This document shows, in pieces, positions 1 through 6,140 of a stretch of 7,443 nt of DNA. The notes below the pieces were generated by a model that was not told the DNA's origin, ran no database searches, and saw nothing but the letters and a program-made list of their open reading frames with translations. Within the stretch, counting starts at the first letter, position 1, and the number at the start of each line of letters is the position of its first letter. Source of the DNA: an uncultured Peptococcaceae bacterium (GTDB lineage Bacteria > Bacillota > Dehalobacteriia > UBA4068 > JAAVYR01); contig CATIYQ010000118.1 of assembly GCA_949739465.1 (NCBI GenBank), forward strand, positions 1 to 7,443. Reading direction: 5' to 3'. A program made the position numbers and the translations under genes.

Positions 1-1202
1 GACTCTCCTGTCTCTAAGAGGACGTTTTCGGGTATCATTTCCCGAGAAGGCTTTTTATTGCCCAGCGGGCGGGCGAAAATCATTCGTCCGGCAGAAGTTT
101 GCAGCACGCTGGTAACCACTACTCGAATGGTTTTCCCCATATAGCGTCTGCCGTTTTCTACCACAATCATAGTGCCGTCATCTAAGTAGCCAACCCCCTG
201 GTTGTTTTCCTTGCCGTCCTTAATGATTTTCAAGGTCATTTCTTCTCCCGGCGGAAAGATTGGTTTTAAGCTGTTTGCCAAGTCGTTGATATTCAGTACT
301 TGCACATCTTGAAGACCTGCCACTTTGTTCAGGTTAAAGTCATTGGTGATAACAGCACCCTTCAAATCCTTCGCCATTTTCAAGAGCTTCAAATCTACTT
401 CGGCAATGTCGGGATAGTCTTTTTCCACGACCTGAACCTGTCGTTTGAATTTCTCCCGCAGTTCGTTGAGAATATCCAACCCCCGCCTGCCTTTCAGCCG
501 TTTTAAGGGGTCGGCAGAGTCGGCGATATGTTGCAGTTCAATCAGAACAAAGCCGGGAATAATCAGATTGCCTTCCAAAAAGCCGGTAGCATAAATCTCC
601 GCAATCCGCCCATCTATGATGACGCTGGTATCTAAGATTTTCGGCACAGCTTTTACATGGTCACGGTCTCGCTCCCGTTCGCTTTTGGGAGAGCGTTCCT
701 TCCCCACGGAAATCCGACCGAGACCGGAGGTAATCACCCCAACAATCTCATCTTTCTTCTTATTGCCCAGCCACAAACCCACATAACCAAAGGCGCAAAG
801 AACAGCGAAAGCAATATAAGGTCCAACGATAGCGATTTTCTCAATGGCAGAGCCTAACAGGCTGCCAATGACCAGGCCGCAGATAAGTCCGAATACAGAA
901 CAAATAATATCCACAAGAGGAATTTTGAAAAGTCGATTGGTTAAGGAATTGAATAAATGGGAGCAAACGCCAATCACCATCGGTGAAATGGTTAGCCCAA
1001 ACAGTCCGAAGACCGCCGCTCCGATAAAAAGTGTCCCAATCCATTGCCAAACTTCTGTGTAATGCAGCCAGTTCTCTACAAGGAAATGAGACAGTACGGC
1101 GCCGATAATTGCAAAAATCACAGCTACACACAATGCCGCTGCTTTTAATAATTTCGCTTTCTGTTGTTCCGGGGTCAGTTCCGCTCTTTTTTCTCGTTTC
1201 AT
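1..1202 (-). CDS. yacL: YacL-like PIN/TRAM-domain integral membrane protein (3' end outside window)
   Basis: The visible 400 residues give a full YacL-type architecture. A short charged N-terminus is followed by about four hydrophobic segments (roughly residues 21-41, 54-75, 98-118 and 125-146). A charged linker (about 165-187) leads to a PIN nuclease domain from about 188, starting KILDTSVIIDGRI, with candidate metal-binding acidic residues D191, E222, D270 and D288 (in VITNDFNLNKVAG). A TRAM-like domain follows from about 320 and ends near TSAGRMIFA. No stop is reached at the left edge, so the C-terminus is missing, although the domains look complete. The start ATG lies just after GGGAGGTG. 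The family is predicted to be a membrane-anchored RNase or RNA-binding protein; its substrate is poorly known. In many clostridia it sits next to carD, as here, and before ispD, which would lie beyond the left edge. The family call is secure; the biochemical role is not. Confidence 0.95.
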   Translation of the reverse strand, partial: MKREKRAELTPEQQKAKLLKAAALCVAVIFAIIGAVLSHFLVENWLHYTEVWQWIGTLFIGAAVFGLFGLTISPMVIGVCSHLFNSLTNRLFKIPLVDIICSVFGLICGLVIGSLLGSAIEKIAIVGPYIAFAVLCAFGYVGLWLGNKKKDEIVGVITSGLGRISVGKERSPKSERERDRDHVKAVPKILDTSVIIDGRIAEIYATGFLEGNLIIPGFVLIELQHIADSADPLKRLKGRRGLDILNELREKFKRQVQVVEKDYPDIAEVDLKLLKMAKDLKGAVITNDFNLNKVAGLQDVQVLNINDLANSLKPIFPPGEEMTLKIIKDGKENNQGVGYLDDGTMIVVENGRRYMGKTIRVVVTSVLQTSAGRMIFARPLGNKKPSREMIPENVLLETGE

Positions 1203-1255
1203 CGTTTTCACCTCCCTTCGATGTTATCCGCTTACTTCTCTTTCAGCTTACTTCA

Positions 1256-1284
1256 ATTATAGAGAACCCGGGAGGAAAATACAA
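1256..1284 (-). promoter_or_regulatory. sigma-A promoter of yacL
   Basis: Read on the minus strand, a -35 box TTGTAT (1279-1284) is followed after exactly 17 nt by a perfect -10 box TATAAT (1256-1261). Transcription would begin near 1249 and give a leader of about 47 nt before the yacL ATG at 1202. It lies downstream of the carD terminator, so yacL can be transcribed on its own. Confidence 0.75.
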
Positions 1285-1350
1285 GGCAGAGACAGGGAAA
1301 ATCCCCCGGCAAATCATGTTCTTTTTCGACTTTCCAAAGAAAAAGGGGAA

Positions 1351-1384
1351 TAAAATAAAAAACCGCAATCCTTATGATTGCGGT
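1351..1384 (-). terminator. intrinsic terminator of carD
   Basis: A perfect 9-bp inverted repeat (1362-1370 with 1376-1384, stem ACCGCAATC) encloses a 5-nt loop. On the minus strand the stem is followed by a T-rich run (TTTTTTATTTTA, 1351-1362). It begins 6 nt after the carD stop codon. On the plus strand the hairpin is followed by A's, so it is directional and terminates minus-strand transcription from carD. Confidence 0.88.
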
Positions 1385-1390
1385 AAAAAA

Positions 1391-1876
1391 CTAATCTTCT
1401 TTTGGGAAACAGTCGTTAATCATATCTTTGGCTTGTTGTTCATCAATGTCCTTTGCCACCATAAATTCACTAACCAAGATTTTTCTTGCCTGGTCCAACA
1501 TTTTCCGTTCTCCGGCTGCCAACCCTTTTTGCATATCCCGCAAAGTCAAGCTGCGGACCACCTCCGCCACTAGGAAAACGTCTCCGCTTTTGATTTTCGT
1601 CATATGCTGCTGATACCGCTTGTTCCAGGCAATGGTTTCCTCTTCTTCCACACAACGTAACACTTCCGAGACCCGATTTAATATGGTCTCGTCACTGACA
1701 CTTCTTAAGCCTACCCCTTGGACAGCGTCCACCGGCACCATTACTCTCATTTCTCCGTCAAAAAGTTTCAATACATAATATTGCTTTAATTCTCCAAGAA
1801 CTTCTTTCTCTTCAATTGCTTCAACGATACCGGCGCCATGTACCGGATAGACTACTTTATCCCCTATACTAAACAT
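1391..1876 (-). CDS. carD: CarD/CdnL family RNA polymerase-binding transcriptional regulator
   Basis: This 161-residue protein has the usual CarD/CdnL length and layout. The N-terminal RNA polymerase interaction domain (Tudor-like, about 1-60) begins MFSIGDKVVYPVHGAGIVEAI and contains the YYVLKL...MRVMVPVD core. The C-terminal helical DNA-binding domain (about 65-161) has W84 in AWNKRYQ, the position of the tryptophan that family members insert at the upstream edge of the -10 bubble, and the conserved LAAGERKMLDQARKIL stretch. The family binds the RNA polymerase beta subunit and stabilises open complexes, mainly at housekeeping and stable-RNA promoters. The ATG is preceded by AAGGAG at 8-nt spacing. 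It has two sigma-A promoters upstream and a strong terminator downstream. yacL follows on the same strand after a 188-nt gap. Confidence 0.95.
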   Translation of the reverse strand: MFSIGDKVVYPVHGAGIVEAIEEKEVLGELKQYYVLKLFDGEMRVMVPVDAVQGVGLRSVSDETILNRVSEVLRCVEEEETIAWNKRYQQHMTKIKSGDVFLVAEVVRSLTLRDMQKGLAAGERKMLDQARKILVSEFMVAKDIDEQQAKDMINDCFPKED

Positions 1877-1909
1877 AGCGTCCGCTCCTTCTCTTTTCCT
1901 TTTGGTTAT

Positions 1910-1938
1910 ATCATATCACATTTTTTCTCCCCGGTCAA
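1910..1938 (-). promoter_or_regulatory. carD proximal sigma-A promoter
   Basis: On the minus strand, -35 TTGACC (1933-1938), 17-nt spacer and -10 TATGAT (1910-1915). Both boxes match the sigma-A consensus at 5 of 6 positions with ideal spacing. Start of transcription is expected near 1903, giving a leader of about 27 nt before the carD ATG. Confidence 0.78.
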
Positions 1939-1950
1939 AACAAAAAATTT

Positions 1951-1979
1951 ATTTTACCATAGTCATATAGGGTTGTCAA
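1951..1979 (-). promoter_or_regulatory. carD distal sigma-A promoter
   Basis: On the minus strand, a perfect -35 TTGACA (1974-1979), 17-nt spacer and -10 TAAAAT (1951-1956, 5 of 6). It lies 41 nt upstream of the proximal promoter and directly after the stop codon of the upstream 117-residue gene. Its transcript would pass through the proximal -35 and -10 boxes before carD. Confidence 0.78.
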
Positions 1980-1990
1980 TATTGCTCCAT

Positions 1991-2344
1991 TTACCGCCGT
2001 TTATGATGTTTTTTTCGTTTGCGATGTTTGCCCCGTTCCTCTTCCTGTTCTTCTCCCATGACTTCCGCCACGGTATCGCTGCCGGGAACGGTAATATTTT
2101 CCTGATGCAGGATTTCTGCCGCTTCCGATTGGTCGATATCCTGCTTTAAGCTATCGGTCAGATTGGTAATATTTTCACGGTTTGGACCGTTGGGATTTTC
2201 CAGCTCGTTAATTAAGTTGCCCAGTTTTTCCTGCTGTTCAGGAGAAAGAAAACTGCTATATGCGTTGACCAACCCCTTCACTTCCTCGATATTCTTAGGC
2301 TTTAACAGGTTGATTAAGTTACCGATATTGAGATTGCCTGCCAT
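1991..2344 (-). CDS. hypothetical protein, 117 aa, acidic middle and strongly basic C-terminal tail
   Basis: I do not recognise a family. The gene is supported by AGGAGG at 7-nt spacing before the ATG, by its strand shared with carD and yacL, and by a composition unlike chance ORFs. Residues 1-50 look helical and amphipathic (LNIGNLINLL, SPEQQEKLGNLINELEN). The middle (about 50-95) is polar. The end switches from acidic (MGEEQEEE) to very basic (KHRKRKKHHKRR). There are no Cys residues, no signal peptide and no membrane segment. It is divergent from the sporulation operon and shares its upstream region. No terminator separates it from carD, so read-through is possible. The tail could bind nucleic acid or acidic coat proteins, but nothing shows which. 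Confidence 0.7.
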   Translation of the reverse strand: MAGNLNIGNLINLLKPKNIEEVKGLVNAYSSFLSPEQQEKLGNLINELENPNGPNRENITNLTDSLKQDIDQSEAAEILHQENITVPGSDTVAEVMGEEQEEERGKHRKRKKHHKRR

Positions 2345-2376
2345 GGCATATCCTCCTCTGCATTCTTCTTTCTGCC

Positions 2377-2384
2377 ATTATATG
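2377..2384 (-). promoter_or_regulatory. possible -10 element for the 117-aa gene
   Basis: On the minus strand the sequence CATATAAT contains a perfect TATAAT (2377-2382), 33 nt before the ATG at 2344. No good sigma-A -35 box is present 16-18 nt upstream. CATAnnnT also resembles a sigma-E or sigma-K -10 box, but the matching -35 elements are not seen. The sigma factor is undecided. Confidence 0.4.
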
Positions 2385-2441
2385 CAAAAGAACAAGAAAA
2401 GAACCCCCTGTCGAAAGAAGGAAAACATTTTTCCCTTGGGA

Positions 2442-2470
2442 GCATATTCTTTTCCCCCGTTGCATATGGT
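2442..2470 (+). promoter_or_regulatory. sigma-E type sporulation promoter of the coat operon
   Basis: The -35 element GCATATT (2442-2448) fits the B. subtilis sigma-E consensus (G/T)(A/C)ATATT completely. After 14 nt, the usual sigma-E spacing, comes CATATGGT (2463-2470), which keeps the CATAnnnT core. Transcription would start near 2478, about 35 nt before the ATG at 2513. Sigma-E acts in the mother cell, where SpoVID/SipL-type morphogenetic proteins are made, so the match agrees with the downstream gene. Confidence 0.65.
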
Positions 2471-2499
2471 GATGTAACCGTAAATGTGAGAAAGCAATC

Positions 2500-2505
2500 A
2501 GGAGG
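2500..2505 (+). promoter_or_regulatory. ribosome binding site deciding the start at 2513
   Basis: AGGAGG stands 7 nt before the ATG at 2513. The longer reading from a GTG at 2486 has no ribosome binding site and would start only about 8 nt after the predicted transcription start, so ATG 2513 is preferred. Confidence 0.85.
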
Positions 2506-2512
2506 GATTGGT

Positions 2513-3886
2513 ATGGATAAAATTTATTTTCCCATAGAAAAGACGGTGTTCTTGCCACGGGAAAAAGCCCCTATCGGTAAAATGGAACAAGTAAAAGCAA
2601 GAGCGGAGGTAGACGCTATCGAGCCAAATGGTACCGGCTGGCTCTGCTACGGCAAGCTGCTTATTGATATGGTCTATACGCCAATGGGAACAACAAAGGG
2701 GAAACATCAAGAACATTGGAAAGACGTCTCCCAACAACTGATGACCATGGGCAAAGAAGCAAAAGAAATCTGCACCATTATAGTAGACTTCATTCAAGAG
2801 CTGCCGGACCGAGACTATACCTACGGCTGTCAGTTTGACGCTGACGTGCAGAAGAAAACCTGGCAACAAATAGCCAGCAACGCTTTAGAAATCGGTGTGG
2901 ATATTGCACTCTCTTTAAAAGAAGAGAAGAAAAAACCGGCAAAAGGCGATACCGTGGACGAAGAACATTATCTGGTATTAGAACAGGATAGTTTCTCCTT
3001 AGAAGAAAAAACCCCCGACCCTTCCCGCACCAAGAAAGCCACAGACTCCCAGCCGGAAGAATTCTATTATTATGCGGCGGAAGAAGGCAGTGAAATGCTT
3101 CATTTAGATTGCGCCGATGACACCATTGTCTTCTGTCCCCAAGAAAAGGAAGAAGAAAAGAAGACTGATTGCTGCAATGCTCCTGTGGACTTGACGCAGC
3201 AAGAAATCTGCCCCACCAAGGAAGGAGCAGGCAGCAAAGGGCAACACCTTTGTGAAAAAAAAGAAATCAAAGCCAATAACAAAGCCGACGACAAAGACCT
3301 TTGCCAAGAGGAAGTAGCATTAGAAGGGGATATGTCCTTCTTAACAGACTGTCCCGCCACCGCTGAAAAAACAGAAACCTGCGAAACATCTTGCGACAAT
3401 CTATCCCCTGCCGAGGACAGCGTCTCTTGTATGGCGGAAATGAAACCAACCGCGCCTGTTCAGGATAAGATAATCAAAGAAGAAGTACAGGTAGACCCAA
3501 CAGAAGAAATCTGCCTTAATGAAGAAATTATATTGAAAACAGAAGAAACAGCAGAATGGGAAGATAAGGGCTGTGAAGTGGTGCCGCTGCCTCTTCCCGG
3601 CAAAGAAAAACATCGTTTCTGGAAAGGAAAAAAAGAGAAAAAGGACTTTATGGAGCAAGAAGATAACGGCATGACAGTGCCGGGAACATTCTCCTCCTGT
3701 CTTGACGAGAAACCGGCAGAGCCGAGAAAAGGCTACCGTTTGAAATTTTATGTCGTTCAGGGCGGTGAAGACCTGGCCGCTATTGCAGAAAAACACAGCG
3801 TCAGCCCGTCAAGCATTTTAGCCGCCAATAAAAATATCAGTGAAGAAGATATCCGTACTGGCATGGTGCTATCTATCCCCATGTAA
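2513..3886 (+). CDS. SpoVID/SipL-like spore coat morphogenetic protein (SPOCS-like plus LysM)
   Basis: The 457 residues fall into three parts. Residues 1-135 resemble a SPOCS/DUF3794-type beta domain: strands around KARAEVDAIEP and GKLLIDMVYTP, then IIVDFIQELP and NALEIGVDIALSL. Residues 136-400 are a low-complexity, Glu/Lys-rich linker, presumably disordered, with 14 cysteines. Residues 409-456 are a LysM domain (KFYVVQGGEDLAAIAEKHSVS...ILAANKNI...GMVLSIPM). This order (SPOCS, acidic linker, C-terminal LysM) is that of Bacillus SpoVID and Clostridioides SipL, which tether the coat basement layer (SpoIVA) to the forespore and whose LysM contacts SpoIVA or a peptidoglycan precursor. A CotS/YsxE-family gene follows directly, as in the B. 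subtilis spoVID-ysxE order. It is first in the operon, behind a sigma-E-type promoter. The N-terminal domain match is by pattern only; a generic LysM coat protein (SafA-like) is the alternative. Confidence 0.8.
   Translation: MDKIYFPIEKTVFLPREKAPIGKMEQVKARAEVDAIEPNGTGWLCYGKLLIDMVYTPMGTTKGKHQEHWKDVSQQLMTMGKEAKEICTIIVDFIQELPDRDYTYGCQFDADVQKKTWQQIASNALEIGVDIALSLKEEKKKPAKGDTVDEEHYLVLEQDSFSLEEKTPDPSRTKKATDSQPEEFYYYAAEEGSEMLHLDCADDTIVFCPQEKEEEKKTDCCNAPVDLTQQEICPTKEGAGSKGQHLCEKKEIKANNKADDKDLCQEEVALEGDMSFLTDCPATAEKTETCETSCDNLSPAEDSVSCMAEMKPTAPVQDKIIKEEVQVDPTEEICLNEEIILKTEETAEWEDKGCEVVPLPLPGKEKHRFWKGKKEKKDFMEQEDNGMTVPGTFSSCLDEKPAEPRKGYRLKFYVVQGGEDLAAIAEKHSVSPSSILAANKNISEEDIRTGMVLSIPM
2921..3712 (+). 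other. acidic, cysteine-containing low-complexity linker segment
   Basis: This segment encodes residues 137-400 of the SpoVID/SipL-like protein. It is dominated by Glu, Asp and Lys and contains cysteines at 200, 208, 220, 221, 233, 247, 264, 280, 290, 294, 306, 334, 354 and 396, usually in short acidic contexts such as EIC, DLC and TDC. There is no regular repeat and no zinc-finger spacing. Confidence 0.8.
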
Positions 3887-3912
3887 AAAGCGATAAGAAC
3901 CCCTTAAGGAAA

Positions 3913-3918
3913 AGGAGG
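3913..3918 (+). promoter_or_regulatory. ribosome binding site deciding among three in-frame ATGs
   Basis: AGGAGG ends 1, 4 or 7 nt before the three tandem ATG codons at 3920, 3923 and 3926. Only the third has normal spacing, so translation should begin at 3926. Confidence 0.75.
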
Positions 3919-3925
3919 GATGATG

Positions 3926-4915
3926 ATGGAGCAAGACAACAGACGATTGGCAGAAGCCCAAGATATCTTGCGGGCATGGCGGATAGCGCCCCTTTCCTTG
4001 TCGGGAAGGGGCAACGACATTTTAGTGACCACAGAGACAGGGACTCGCTTATTGAAGGTATATCCTCAAGGTATTAGTCAGGGGTTTCGTTGTCACATGG
4101 CAATGGAATACAGTGTAGAACGAGGCTTTTATGCGCTCCCCCGCCATATCCTAAACCGCAGCGGAAAACCCCTCACCGTCTATGGCAACAGCTGTTATGG
4201 ATTACAGGATATCTGGGAGACAAAGCCCATAGACTGGCAAAACAACCAAGATATTTTTCGCCTGGGGCAGACCATGGGACAGGTGCATACTGCCATGGCA
4301 GGCTTTCATGAGGCATATCTGGAGCAACCGGAAAAAAACTGGCTGACCCGCGCCATGGAAATGGCAGAAACCTGGCTGGCGGGAAAAGAGAAAATCCCCG
4401 CAGAACTGATGCCGGAGTGGGAACGGCTCTGTCTGTCGCTGGGAAAATTAGTCACCCGATTGGGTGAACGGGAAGAAGTACTCATGGAGATAGAAGCAGT
4501 TATGCCTTTCATTCATAACGGTTTCACAGGAAAAGATATTTTACTTCTGCCCGGCGGTGAAGTTTGGGTTGGCGGTTGGGAGCATTGGCAAGGAGGCAAT
4601 TCCCTTGCCGACCTTTGCGCCGTCCTTCATAAAATTGCCTGGCAGCGCAACTGGGACCCACGCGCTATGGAAACCCTTTTTGCCGGCTACCGCTTAAAGG
4701 GCGCCTTTCGTTCGGATATGGCGGCAGTGGTTTGCGCCTGGAGCGCCATGCCTTTTGCCGCCTTGGATTTATTGGCGCGGTGCGGCAAAGACCAAGCCAA
4801 TCTGCCGTCGGCAGAAGAATGGCAGCCAATCTTTGCCCTGCAAAAGAAAAAAGAACAAGTCTATGGGCAGGTGGCAGACTGGACCAGAAACTATTGGCGA
4901 GGAGGCGATTTATGA
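3926..4915 (+). CDS. CotS/YsxE-family spore coat protein, degenerate kinase fold (paralog 1)
   Basis: The 329-residue length and layout fit the CotS/YsxE family of APH-like kinase-fold coat proteins: an N-lobe with TRLLKVYP (K44 as the ATP-site lysine equivalent), a hinge region near GLQDIWE, and a helical C-lobe. The catalytic loop HxDxxxxN reads HNGFTGKD (197-204), so the base Asp is Gly and the Asn is Asp. The metal-binding DxD reads GWE (217-219). It is therefore likely a pseudokinase. Three ATGs occur in a row (3920, 3923, 3926); AGGAGG at 3913-3918 gives 7-nt spacing only to 3926. It follows the LysM gene by 39 nt, matching the spoVID-ysxE order, and ends in a 4-nt overlap with the next gene. 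Expression in the mother cell is inferred from the shared promoter. Confidence 0.82.
   Translation: MEQDNRRLAEAQDILRAWRIAPLSLSGRGNDILVTTETGTRLLKVYPQGISQGFRCHMAMEYSVERGFYALPRHILNRSGKPLTVYGNSCYGLQDIWETKPIDWQNNQDIFRLGQTMGQVHTAMAGFHEAYLEQPEKNWLTRAMEMAETWLAGKEKIPAELMPEWERLCLSLGKLVTRLGEREEVLMEIEAVMPFIHNGFTGKDILLLPGGEVWVGGWEHWQGGNSLADLCAVLHKIAWQRNWDPRAMETLFAGYRLKGAFRSDMAAVVCAWSAMPFAALDLLARCGKDQANLPSAEEWQPIFALQKKKEQVYGQVADWTRNYWRGGDL
3988..4012 (+). repeat. 10-bp GC-rich inverted repeat (hairpin) inside the first CotS-like gene
   Basis: GCCCCTTTCC (3988-3997) pairs with GGGAAGGGGC (4003-4012) across a 5-nt loop, all ten pairs formed in RNA with one G-U. It lies 62 nt after the start codon and encodes APLSLSGRG. 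No T-run follows on either strand, so it does not look like a terminator. It may be chance, or an RNA structure affecting this cistron. Confidence 0.55.
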
Positions 4916-4917
4916 TG
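4900..4917 (+). promoter_or_regulatory. ribosome binding site and ATGA stop/start overlap
   Basis: AGGAGG (4900-4905) stands 6 nt before ATG 4912. That ATG shares four bases with the TGA stop of the preceding gene (4913-4915), and a second ATG follows at 4915. This layout is typical of translational coupling, which would keep the two kinase-fold proteins at similar levels. Confidence 0.75.
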
Positions 4918-6123
4918 GAATGGGAACAACGGCAAAACCGTTGGGTACAGCAAAAATACCCCTGGCTCACTCAGGTCCTTTCCGCCTGGGAATTAACACC
5001 GACCTACGCTGCCATAGAAGGCTCTGTCTGCCGCATTAAATGCCACCGAGGTAAATGGTGGGTATTAAAGCGAATGGAAGAGCGGGACCGAGCAGAGTTT
5101 ATCGGCGCCCTTTTAACCCAGCTTTCTCAATATCAGCTGACGCCACCCGCTATTCGCACCAAATATGGTGACAACGTTGCCTACTGGTTTGACGGTTATT
5201 ATTATCTGATGCCGCTGATTCGGGGCAAGGAAGGTGCAAATCACAAGCTGTCCGACGTATCTTTGGCAGCGCAACGATTGGCCTTATTCCACCGTTACGC
5301 ACGACAGTTATCCCTGCCTCGCTTTCAGGGAGACAATTTTCCCACCTTAAGCAACCGCTTACAACAATATCAGGAAGTCTGTCATCCTGATATCAATAAA
5401 ATGGAGCATACCCAAGCTCGGTTGGAAGCAGCGGATTTTCTTTATCGCGCACAAAGCCGCCTGGCAAACTTTCCCCGCTACCAGCTGGCAGAATTGGAGC
5501 GGCAGGCAATAGAAGGAGAAACGGTGCGCCACGGACATTTCCACTGCGGGCAAGTGATGAAGGAACACCGCAGCGCTTTCATTGTCCACTGGGAGGAGGC
5601 GTCTATAGGCGTGCAACTGTTGGATTTATCCGACTTTTGCTATAAAGTCCTAACCAAAAATAAATGGCAGCCCGAATATTACCTTGCCATTCTCAACGGT
5701 TATCAGGATATTCTGCCCTTATCCGATAGTGAAAAAGCCTTTCTGGAGCAAACACTGCTCTTACCCATAGAGCTGGAACGAGGACTGGCAAGTAAGAAAA
5801 GCGAGAAAAAGAAAGGCAAACAGCTGGAAAAAGTCTTCGCCGACGCTATCGAAGCAGAAAACCGCAAGCTGAATTGTCTTGCCGCCGCTAAGGGAGAACC
5901 CCTTCCCCGGAACGAAAGCAAAAAGGAACGGAAAGCGTCAAAAGAAGAGAAAGAACCCAAAGAAACAAGAGAATCAAAGGAAACGAAAAAGACCAAGAAA
6001 GAGAAAAAAGCCAAAAAGAACGTAACAGAAAAACAAACGTCCCAAAAGAAGAAAACCACCGAACCCCAAAAAGACAAAACGCCAAATAAATCCAACGAAA
6101 CCAAGCAGCCAAAAAACAATTAG
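4912..6123 (+). CDS. CotS-family spore coat protein, degenerate kinase fold with Lys-rich C-terminal tail (paralog 2)
   Basis: The 403-residue protein has a CotS-type kinase fold over residues 1-290 (KWWVLKRM with K53, hinge YYYLMPLIRG at 96-105, helical C-lobe) and then an added tail. The catalytic loop reads HGHFHCGQ (207-214): the base Asp is His and the Asn is Gln. The DxD position reads HWE (226-228), followed by the family-like EASIG...LLDLSDF. Catalysis is unlikely. The tail (294-403) has about 33 lysines and 16 Ser/Thr and looks disordered. The ATG at 4912 overlaps the previous stop (ATGA) and has AGGAGG at 6-nt spacing; ATG 4915 is also possible. The open frame continues upstream inside the previous gene, but the ribosome binding site and overlap favour 4912. 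It sits mid-operon, 17 nt before the next paralog. Confidence 0.82.
   Translation: MMEWEQRQNRWVQQKYPWLTQVLSAWELTPTYAAIEGSVCRIKCHRGKWWVLKRMEERDRAEFIGALLTQLSQYQLTPPAIRTKYGDNVAYWFDGYYYLMPLIRGKEGANHKLSDVSLAAQRLALFHRYARQLSLPRFQGDNFPTLSNRLQQYQEVCHPDINKMEHTQARLEAADFLYRAQSRLANFPRYQLAELERQAIEGETVRHGHFHCGQVMKEHRSAFIVHWEEASIGVQLLDLSDFCYKVLTKNKWQPEYYLAILNGYQDILPLSDSEKAFLEQTLLLPIELERGLASKKSEKKKGKQLEKVFADAIEAENRKLNCLAAAKGEPLPRNESKKERKASKEEKEPKETRESKETKKTKKEKKAKKNVTEKQTSQKKKTTEPQKDKTPNKSNETKQPKNN
5791..6120 (+). repeat. purine-rich, Lys/Glu/Ser/Thr low-complexity tail-coding tract
   Basis: These codons form the tail of the second CotS paralog. The DNA is strongly A-rich and purine-rich on the plus strand, especially 5920-6120, with irregular KET, KKT and KEKK motifs but no exact tandem unit. 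A long open frame on the opposite strand here is a by-product of this composition. Confidence 0.75.
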
Positions 6124-6140
6124 CAAAGGCAGGTGGCAAT

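Noticed and set aside
1109..1573. Plus-strand open frame of 154 codons
   Set aside because: It runs across the yacL start, its promoter, the carD terminator and the carD 3' end on the opposite strand, has no ribosome binding site and no protein-like pattern.
2486..2512. GTG start adding nine residues to the SpoVID/SipL-like protein
   Set aside because: No ribosome binding site precedes it, while ATG 2513 has AGGAGG at 7-nt spacing and a leader of sensible length.
3401..3796. Minus-strand open frame of 131 codons rich in Phe and Cys
   Set aside because: It mirrors the Glu/Lys-rich linker of the plus-strand gene and has no start signals of its own.
3988..4012. Internal hairpin as an intrinsic terminator
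   Set aside because: No T-run follows the stem on either strand.
4732..4911. Upstream extension of the second CotS paralog
   Set aside because: It would overlap the first paralog by about 180 nt; the ATGA overlap with AGGAGG at 4900-4905 marks the real start.
5703..6119. Minus-strand open frame of 138 codons rich in Phe, Ser and Leu
   Set aside because: It is the antisense of the Lys-rich tail of the second CotS paralog; lysine codons read backwards give Phe/Leu/Ser, and there is no ribosome binding site.
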